Assembly (NCBI GenBank): GCA_002371135.1
Contig: DFGB01000065.1
Span: 1 to 10,231, forward strand
Source: Verrucomicrobia bacterium UBA3761
GTDB taxonomy: Bacteria; Verrucomicrobiota; Kiritimatiellia; RFP12; UBA1067
Direction: 5' to 3'
Length of the DNA stretch: 10,231 nucleotides
The notes beneath the pieces are model-generated. The model saw nothing but the letters and a program-made list of their open reading frames with translations, made no database searches and was not told where the DNA came from. Positions 5,760 through 10,231 of this stretch are shown piece by piece. Within the stretch, counting starts at the first letter, position 1, and each line of letters begins with the position of its first letter. Both the position numbers and the translations under genes were made by a program.

Positions 5760-6449
5760 ATGAGCGATGAAGTTTTCAGTTTCAGCGAGTTTATAAAAAA
5801 AGAGCCCGAGCCCGTAGCGGCGGCGGAGACGGCGGCGGAAGAGCCGAGCGCGCCGGAATTGGAGATCCAGAAGGCGGTTGTCGAGCAATTCGCCGCCGAG
5901 AAAGCGGTGCTCGACGAGAGCATCGAAGCTCTGCGCAAGGAAGTGGAAGATTTGAAGCACGCCTTGTGCGTGAGCGAGCAGAACTCCGCCAGCCTCGCAG
6001 AGCAGAATGCCATCCTCGAATCCGAGCTCGAAAATGAGCGCGCCAAATCCGCCGCGCTCGATGCAAAACTCAGCGAGCGTCTCATCAAGGAACTCGACGA
6101 CCAGGTCCGCAATCCGAACGCCCTCGCGCTCCTCGACCGCGATGTCGAGCTCCCGGACCGCTTCCCCGGCGAGACCCGCGACCACGTCCTCGAAGTCATC
6201 AAGGAAGCGCGCGACGCCGCCGAAGCGCAAGGCCGCATCCGCCGCGCGCAACTTCTCGAAGGCGTCCTTGTCGCCAACGAGCCGAACGGCGGCCTCGCCA
6301 AAAAACGCGCCAACCTTGAAAAGTTCTTCGCAATGAACGGCAATATCGTCAACGGACCCGTCATCGAAGAACTCGAGCGCTGCGGCATCGCCTACAAAGA
6401 CGGCGATACCTACCTCCTCCCGAAGGAAATAATGCTCAGGACTTATTGA
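5760..6449 (+). CDS. Coiled-coil protein of unknown function
   Basis: A 229-residue soluble protein I do not recognise. ATG 5760 is the natural start, 41 bp after the methyltransferase stop; the ribosome-binding site is weak. After an acidic, alanine/glutamate-rich N-terminus (about 1-40), residues about 40-120 form a long heptad-patterned helix rich in E, K, A and L, a likely coiled coil. Residues about 120-229 look like a compact domain (DRDVELPDRFPGETRDHVL, then ANEPNGGLAKKRANLEKFF, ending GDTYLLPKEIMLRTY). No signal peptide or membrane segment is seen. Codon use matches the neighbours. It lies between the methyltransferase and a dense DnaA-box array, whose first box begins 1 nt after this gene's stop. 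A structural or DNA-associated role is possible but unproven. Confidence 0.85.
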   Translation: MSDEVFSFSEFIKKEPEPVAAAETAAEEPSAPELEIQKAVVEQFAAEKAVLDESIEALRKEVEDLKHALCVSEQNSASLAEQNAILESELENERAKSAALDAKLSERLIKELDDQVRNPNALALLDRDVELPDRFPGETRDHVLEVIKEARDAAEAQGRIRRAQLLEGVLVANEPNGGLAKKRANLEKFFAMNGNIVNGPVIEELERCGIAYKDGDTYLLPKEIMLRTY

Positions 6450-6522
6450 TTATCAACTATTATCAACAACTTTATAAACAACCTGTCGATATGTTTATAA
6501 ACGTGTTGATATTTGTTGATAA
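6450..6522. promoter_or_regulatory. Dense, mirror-symmetric DnaA-box-like array
   Basis: Seven nonamers lie in 73 bp. Three point forward: TTATCAACT (6450-6458), TTATCAACA (6460-6468), TTATAAACA (6472-6480). Four point backward: TGTCGATAT (6484-6492), TGTTTATAA (6492-6500), TGTTGATAT (6504-6512), TGTTGATAA (6514-6522). Start-to-start distances are 10, 12, 12, 8, 12 and 10 bp, a palindromic series close to helical periodicity. The array fills the gap between the coiled-coil gene and the -35 of the next promoter. It could be an origin component, a DnaA-titrating locus like E. coli datA, or a DnaA operator. Confidence 0.75.
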
Positions 6523-6530
6523 TCTCCCAC

Positions 6531-6559
6531 TTGATAAAAACCCGAAATTATGGGACAAT
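6531..6559 (+). promoter_or_regulatory. Putative promoter of the HTH/zinc-ribbon operon
   Basis: TTGATA (6531-6536, 5 of 6 to TTGACA) and GACAAT (6554-6559, 4 of 6 to TATAAT) are separated by 17 bp. Transcription would begin near 6566, at or next to the GTG start of the following gene, implying a leaderless mRNA. The last DnaA-box-like site ends 8 bp before the -35, so bound DnaA could repress or activate it. Confidence 0.5.
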
Positions 6560-6566
6560 ATTCGGC

Positions 6567-7085
6567 GTGACAAACCTGAATAAAGAATTTTGCTTTGCGG
6601 TGAAGGCGGCCCGGCGTGAAAGCGGGCTCTCGCAAAGCGTGCTTGCGGTCGAAATCGGCTGCAAGCAATCGGCGCTTTCGATGTTCGAGCAGGGAGACGG
6701 GACGAAGCTGAGCGACGAAGCGGTAAAGAAGCTCTCTGCGAAATTCGGCATAGAACTGCCAAAAGAGGAAAGCGCCGCGCCTGCGGTCGCATTGCCCGCG
6801 CCCGGTGGGTTCGGGGCACCAGGGGGGTTCGGGGGGCGGAGCCCCTCCGTCCTTTGCCACCGCGGCTTCTGCCCCAACCCGCACTGCCCCACGAATGCCA
6901 ACGTCTACGAAGTCGACGGCGAGCGTTTCGCCGTGCCGGACTGCGAAGCGGCCGATCCCGTCGGCGGCAGATTCTGCGCCATGTGCGCGGAAGTGCTTGA
7001 AAAGCGCTGCCCGAATTGCGGCGCCCATATCCACAAGGGGGCCGTGTGCTCCCACTGCGGAACAAAATATGTAGCGATTGAATGA
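6567..7085 (+). CDS. XRE-type helix-turn-helix protein with C-terminal zinc ribbons
   Basis: Predicted cytoplasmic DNA-binding regulator of 172 residues; GTG 6567 is chosen because it starts just before the HTH and just after the promoter, while an upstream TTG at 6513 would lie within the DnaA-box array. Residues 8-60 form a Cro/CI-like helix-turn-helix (LSQSVLAVEIGCKQSALSMFEQG). A Pro/Ala/Gly linker (about 66-94) contains two GGFG units. The C-terminus carries ten cysteines: C97, C102, C107, C126, and three CxxC pairs at 137/140, 148/151 and 161/164. The last two pairs (CPNCG and CSHCGTKY) form a standard zinc ribbon. It overlaps the next gene by ATGA at 7082-7085, indicating translational coupling. 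Target genes are unknown; local autoregulation is a guess. Confidence 0.8.
   Translation: MTNLNKEFCFAVKAARRESGLSQSVLAVEIGCKQSALSMFEQGDGTKLSDEAVKKLSAKFGIELPKEESAAPAVALPAPGGFGAPGGFGGRSPSVLCHRGFCPNPHCPTNANVYEVDGERFAVPDCEAADPVGGRFCAMCAEVLEKRCPNCGAHIHKGAVCSHCGTKYVAIE
6804..6850. repeat. GC-rich REP-like repeat inside the linker coding region
   Basis: GGGTTCGGGG occurs at 6807-6816 and 6825-6834 (18-bp period), and GGGGC-GGA-GCCCC (6833-6845) is a short hairpin, with GGTG (6804-6807) / CACC (6817-6820) around the first copy. It encodes the Gly/Phe linker in frame. The form resembles dispersed GC-rich intergenic palindromes seen in many bacteria, but whether it is dispersed in this genome cannot be seen here. 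Confidence 0.6.
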
Positions 7086-8224
7086 CGCGACGCGATTTCA
7101 TAAAGCGCTTTTTCATAGCGACTGGAATTGCAGGCGCAACTGCCTGCGGCGGCGGCATCGCATACCTGCACACCCCACAGTTTGGCAGAAAGCCCTCCAA
7201 AAAGCGCCTCGAGCGCATGCTCGCCTCGCCCAACTGGAAAGACGGCGCGTTCCGCAACTACGAACCCCTCTCCGCCGCGCGCAGGGTCCTGCCCGACGTC
7301 AAACGCTCCAGCCGCGCCAAGGTGATGTGGAATTTTCTCTTCGGCGATAAGAAGCACTTGATGCCGTCGAAGCCGCTCGAAGTGGTGAAGACGGATTTTT
7401 CGAATATCTCCATATCCGAAGATTCCGCCGTGTGGCTGGGGCATTCGTCGGTGTTTCTCACGCTCGGCTGCTATCGCATCCTTATCGACCCCGTCTTCTC
7501 GCCTTACGCCTCGCCCGCGCCGTTCATCAACCGCGCTTTCCCGGGCTCTCAGCCCTGCACCGCCGCCGATATCCCGCATATCGACCTCCTCCTCGTCTCG
7601 CACGACCATTGGGACCACCTCGACTACCCCACATTGCGCGCCATAAAAGACCGCGTCGTGAAAGTGGCGACGCCCCTAGGCGTCGGCGAGTATCTTGAGC
7701 AGTGGGGATACGCCGGAGATGCAATCGTGGAAGGGGATTGGTGGGATGTCGCCGAGCCGCTTCCGGGGCTGAAGTTGACTTTCCTCCCCTCGCGACATTT
7801 CTCCGGGCGCCTCCGCCGTCCGAACCAGACTCTCTGGTCAGGGTTTCTGATCGAATGCGGCGGCAAGAAAGTGCTCTTTTCCGGCGACGGCGGCTTCGGA
7901 CGCCACGTATACGACATCGCCCGCCGCGCCGAGGGCTGCGATCTCGCGTTCATCGAAAACGGCCAATACAACGACAAATGGCCTGCGTGCCACATGGCGC
8001 CGCCGGAGTCGCTCGAATACGCCCTCGCGGTGAAGGCGAAGGCCGTCGTCCCCGTGCACAATTGCAAGTTCGTCCTTTCCGAGCACGTGTGGGACGAGCC
8101 GCTCAAGAGGTTTTCGACACTCGCATATGGGCGAGCGCCGCTCTTGACGCCGCGCATCGGGGAGGCGTTCCACATCCCCGCGCGCGACGCGGAAGGGCGC
8201 ACAAGGTGGTTCGAGGAGGCGTGA
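7082..8224 (+). CDS. NAPE-PLD-like metallo-beta-lactamase-fold hydrolase, Tat-exported (probable lipoprotein)
   Basis: A 380-residue zinc-dependent hydrolase resembling N-acyl-phosphatidylethanolamine phospholipase D and UlaG-like enzymes. The N-terminus MTRRDFIKRFF has a twin-arginine motif and a short hydrophobic stretch ending A19-T20-A21-Cys22, a possible lipobox, so it is probably exported folded and membrane-anchored. Then VWLGHSSVFL and LIDPVFSPYASP match the NAPE-PLD core. Metal ligands are HDHWDH (His174, His176, Asp178, His179), His239 in SRHFSG, Asp269 in GDGGFG and His326 in PVHNCKF, where eukaryotic NAPE-PLD has HWGTF. DWWD and His304 (HMAPPE) are also family features. Length is normal. 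It overlaps the upstream gene by 4 nt and is followed 2 nt later by the next, so it is co-expressed. Substrate is unknown; a phospholipid or other phosphodiester is inferred from the family. Confidence 0.88.
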   Translation: MTRRDFIKRFFIATGIAGATACGGGIAYLHTPQFGRKPSKKRLERMLASPNWKDGAFRNYEPLSAARRVLPDVKRSSRAKVMWNFLFGDKKHLMPSKPLEVVKTDFSNISISEDSAVWLGHSSVFLTLGCYRILIDPVFSPYASPAPFINRAFPGSQPCTAADIPHIDLLLVSHDHWDHLDYPTLRAIKDRVVKVATPLGVGEYLEQWGYAGDAIVEGDWWDVAEPLPGLKLTFLPSRHFSGRLRRPNQTLWSGFLIECGGKKVLFSGDGGFGRHVYDIARRAEGCDLAFIENGQYNDKWPACHMAPPESLEYALAVKAKAVVPVHNCKFVLSEHVWDEPLKRFSTLAYGRAPLLTPRIGEAFHIPARDAEGRTRWFEEA

Positions 8225-8226
8225 AA

Positions 8227-9135
8227 ATGGCGATACCGTTCGAACCATATTCCGACCAGGCCCTCGCGCTGCGCCTCGAGCACCTCGAAGCAAAAACGGC
8301 CATCCGCCGCATGGTCGACCACAATTTCGCGCTTATCGCAAGCTGCTTCGAGTGGCTCGACTACCTGCCGGATATCGGCAAGCGCGAACGGCCGCGCGTG
8401 GCCCTTGCCGCGTCGCTCAACCCGGGCCGCACCTCCGCCAACCATGCCCAGGCGGATATTGAAACGCTGGCCGGGTTCTATTCGCGCTTCGAATGCGGCG
8501 CCGTGCCGCGCCTCGCCGAGTTCGACGAAATGGCCCGCACCACCGCCACTCTCATCGGCTGCATCAAGCGCATCCACCACACGTGCTACATCGACGAAGC
8601 GGAGCGATACTTCGGCGACTTCGTCGAGTATGTCAATTTCTCCGGCGGCTCCAGACTGTCGCACGATAAATTCGCCGCCGGCATCGCCGAGTCGACGCAG
8701 GGCTTCATCGCCGCGTGCAAGCAGAACAGCCACGCGCTTGGCGTATTCTTCGAGAAACTCGCCGACAAGGCCGCTTGCGACATGCCGGACCTCCTCGGCG
8801 CGAGGCAGCTCGACTACGTCGCCGCGAAGGTCGCGGAGAAAATCGACAACCTCCACCGGAGCGGCTACGAGGCCATCGTCACGCTGGTGAAGGCAATAAA
8901 CGACGAAGTCTTCGGCGGCCATAGCATTTCGAAGTCCATCGCATACGTCCGCACATGCCGCATCCAGCCCGGCGACGCGCACTACGACGAGATCGTCGAC
9001 GCGAAATCGTTCATCCGCTCGCGGGCGCTGCGCCTCGGCAAGTCGGTCGAGGCCGTCGTCGAAAAGGAAGAAGGCGCCTGGCGCACCATCGCCAAAATGT
9101 GCCAGCCGAGCTACAAGAGACGATTAGGCATTTAG
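8227..9135 (+). CDS. Conserved-looking helical protein of unknown function
   Basis: A 302-residue protein I do not recognise. ATG 8227 has an excellent ribosome-binding site GAGGAGG at 8213-8219, inside the end of the upstream hydrolase gene; an in-frame GTG at 8221 overlaps that stop and is a less likely start. The open frame extends far upstream only as a shadow of the hydrolase gene. Sequence is predicted mostly helical and soluble, with no signal peptide or long hydrophobic segment. Local patterns include EHLEAKTAIRRMVDHNFALI near the N-terminus, GCIKRIHHTCYIDEAERYFG in the middle, and a basic C-terminus (SYKRRLGI). Several Cys/His residues occur but no clear metal motif. Tight coupling to the hydrolase suggests a shared function. 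A heptamer repeat starts within its stop region. Confidence 0.85.
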   Translation: MAIPFEPYSDQALALRLEHLEAKTAIRRMVDHNFALIASCFEWLDYLPDIGKRERPRVALAASLNPGRTSANHAQADIETLAGFYSRFECGAVPRLAEFDEMARTTATLIGCIKRIHHTCYIDEAERYFGDFVEYVNFSGGSRLSHDKFAAGIAESTQGFIAACKQNSHALGVFFEKLADKAACDMPDLLGARQLDYVAAKVAEKIDNLHRSGYEAIVTLVKAINDEVFGGHSISKSIAYVRTCRIQPGDAHYDEIVDAKSFIRSRALRLGKSVEAVVEKEEGAWRTIAKMCQPSYKRRLGI

Positions 9136-9195
9136 CATTTTACATTTCGCGGTAAACCACACAATGCCCAAATTCCAAAATGCAATGCCAAATGA
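9129..9195. repeat. Heptamer repeats with inverted second half (CATTTNN ... CAAANNN)
   Basis: Three units CATTTAG, CATTTTA, CATTTCG (9129-9149) overlap the stop codon TAG of the upstream gene. After 12 bp, the opposite-sense pattern CAATGCC (9162-9168), CAAATTC (9169-9175), CAAAATG (9176-9182), CAATGC (9183-9188), CAAATGA (9189-9195) runs up to and into the start of the next gene. The plan, heptamers followed by their approximate reverse complement, repeats that seen after dnaA. Confidence 0.7.
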
Positions 9196-10231
9196 ATAAG
9201 AAATCCTCTCTCCGGTTCCGCCACGGCGTCCTGCCGGCGTTCCTGCTCGCGGTCAGCGTCGGCCAGATCTACGCATTCACGAATTTCGCGACGGAAATCG
9301 CGACGTGCATTTCGAGCACGCAGAAGGCGGTGCAGTTCGCTTTCTCGCTGGGGATATTCTTCCTCGGCATGGGGGCGGCGTTCTTCGGGAAAATCGTGGA
9401 GAAGAACATCCGCGTCTCGACATTCGTCGGCACGGGTCTCTTCCTCGCGGGCCTCGCCACGACCTCGCTCGGCATAGACAAACACTGCCTGCCGCTCATA
9501 TACTTCGGCTACGGCGTGCTCGTGGGCGCCGGGACGGGCATAATCTACATTTCGCCCGTGAAGACGATGATGCTCTGGTTCCCTGCGAACAAGGCGCTCG
9601 CCGCCGCGTTGCCCATCATCTCGTTCGGCCTCGGCTCGACGCTCTCGACCATCATGTACAAAGGCTTTTCCATCGGCGGGCCTGAGAGCATCTTCTACAT
9701 GCGCTTTCTGGGCTTTGCGGATATCTACAACGTCGCGGCCGACCCGGCGGCCATCGCCAAGGTTTTCCGCGCGTTCGCCGTCTTCTACGCAGTCCCGATG
9801 ATCGCCGCCTCGCTCCTCCTCAAGAAGCCGCGCATCGTCGTGCAGAGCTTCGGGCACGATCTCCCGCAGCTCGAATTCAAGTACATCCAGCTCGCCAAAG
9901 ACCCGTTCTTCCTGCGCTCGTGGCTTTTCATGTTCCTCAACATCTCCGCGGGTCTCTGCCTCATACCGCTCGCAAAGCAGATGATGAGCTCCCCCGCCGT
10001 AGGCTACCCCGACGGACTCGCGACCGCCGTCATCGCCTTCTGCGGCCTCATGAACGGCGGCGGCAGGTTCCTCTTCGCATGGTGGTCGGACCGGCTCGAA
10101 AAGCGCCTGAACATCCTCGTTGCCATTCTCGCCATCTCGCTCGGCGTGATGCTTGCGAGTTTCTGGCCGCTCATGATCGGCCTCGCGCTACTCGTCGTCA
10201 ACGCGTGCTACGGCGCCGGATTCTCCGTCAT
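9192..10231 (+). CDS. Major facilitator superfamily transporter, OFA (oxalate/formate antiporter)-like, 3'-truncated by window
   Basis: Inner-membrane carrier; the open frame runs off the window end, so the last transmembrane segments are missing (346 codons visible). About ten hydrophobic helices can be counted, for example GVLPAFLLAVSVGQIYAF, FAFSLGIFFLGMGAAFFG, IYFGYGVLVGAGTGIIYISP, ALAAALPIISFGLGS and FCGLMNGGGRFLFAWWSD. The GTGIIYISPVKTMMLWFPANKALA stretch, with WFP followed by a basic residue, is typical of the oxalate/formate antiporter family, as is NGGGRFLFAWWSDR after helix 8. A loop of about 40 residues separates helices 6 and 7. The start ATG 9192 lies in the heptamer repeat and lacks a Shine-Dalgarno; ATG 9180 in frame is an alternative. 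It follows the helical protein by 56 bp and may belong to the same operon. The substrate, probably a small organic acid, is inferred. Confidence 0.82.
   Translation, partial: MNKKSSLRFRHGVLPAFLLAVSVGQIYAFTNFATEIATCISSTQKAVQFAFSLGIFFLGMGAAFFGKIVEKNIRVSTFVGTGLFLAGLATTSLGIDKHCLPLIYFGYGVLVGAGTGIIYISPVKTMMLWFPANKALAAALPIISFGLGSTLSTIMYKGFSIGGPESIFYMRFLGFADIYNVAADPAAIAKVFRAFAVFYAVPMIAASLLLKKPRIVVQSFGHDLPQLEFKYIQLAKDPFFLRSWLFMFLNISAGLCLIPLAKQMMSSPAVGYPDGLATAVIAFCGLMNGGGRFLFAWWSDRLEKRLNILVAILAISLGVMLASFWPLMIGLALLVVNACYGAGFSV

Noticed and set aside
7702..8226. Upstream extension of the helical protein gene frame
   Set aside because: It overlaps the hydrolase gene in another frame and is Arg/Pro-rich; the strong GAGGAGG site fixes the start at 8227.
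7624..8982. Long reverse-strand open frame opposite the hydrolase and helical protein genes
   Set aside because: Antisense to well-supported coupled genes with good motifs or ribosome-binding sites; composition is that of a shadow frame.
9132..9857. Reverse-strand open frame opposite the transporter
   Set aside because: Very charged, low-complexity Glu/Arg/Asp/His composition, and the + strand clearly encodes membrane helices here.

Overview
This window is a chromosomal replication-origin neighbourhood from a GC-rich bacterium (coding regions rich in G/C at third positions, AT-rich only in intergenic DNA). All eight genes lie on the + strand: mnmG (5' end outside the window), dnaA, dnaN, a THUMP-domain RNA methyltransferase of the RlmL type, a coiled-coil protein of unknown function, a helix-turn-helix/zinc-ribbon protein, a NAPE-PLD-like metallo-hydrolase with a Tat-type leader, a helical protein of unknown function, and a major-facilitator transporter cut off by the window end. 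The lineage cannot be fixed from sequence alone. The gene order, the divergent DnaA and the heptamer repeats after stop codons would fit a Planctomycetes-Verrucomicrobia-Chlamydiae-type lineage (Lentisphaerae/Kiritimatiellae-like), but this is a low-confidence guess.

Layout. Positions 1-16 are a perfect 16-bp palindrome matching the ParB-binding site parS, lying inside the mnmG reading frame. After mnmG come a 9-10 bp tandem array (1075-1120) and a cluster of DnaA-box-like nonamers (1141-1185) in front of dnaA. The 598-bp dnaA-dnaN gap holds a heptamer-based inverted repeat (2714-2886), further DnaA-box-like sites, and two abutting boxes (3052-3069) followed by a 46-bp AT-rich tract (3072-3117). 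This is the layout of a bipartite bacterial oriC with a DNA unwinding element. A third and densest set, seven box-like nonamers in 73 bp with mirror-symmetric spacing, lies at 6450-6522, directly upstream of the promoter of the helix-turn-helix gene.

How the parts work together. dnaA, dnaN, the candidate origin and parS form a replication and segregation module. The most frequent box is TTATCAACA rather than the classical TTATCCACA, and the DnaA DNA-recognition motif is also non-canonical (KTHATV where GRDHTTV is usual), which suggests co-variation. The methyltransferase and coiled-coil genes follow dnaN. The last four genes (6567 to the end) are tightly packed, with a 4-nt ATGA overlap and an SD-coupled junction, and probably form an operon whose promoter abuts the third DnaA-box array. 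Short heptamer tandem repeats begin at or within the stop codons of dnaA, dnaN and the 8227-9135 gene.
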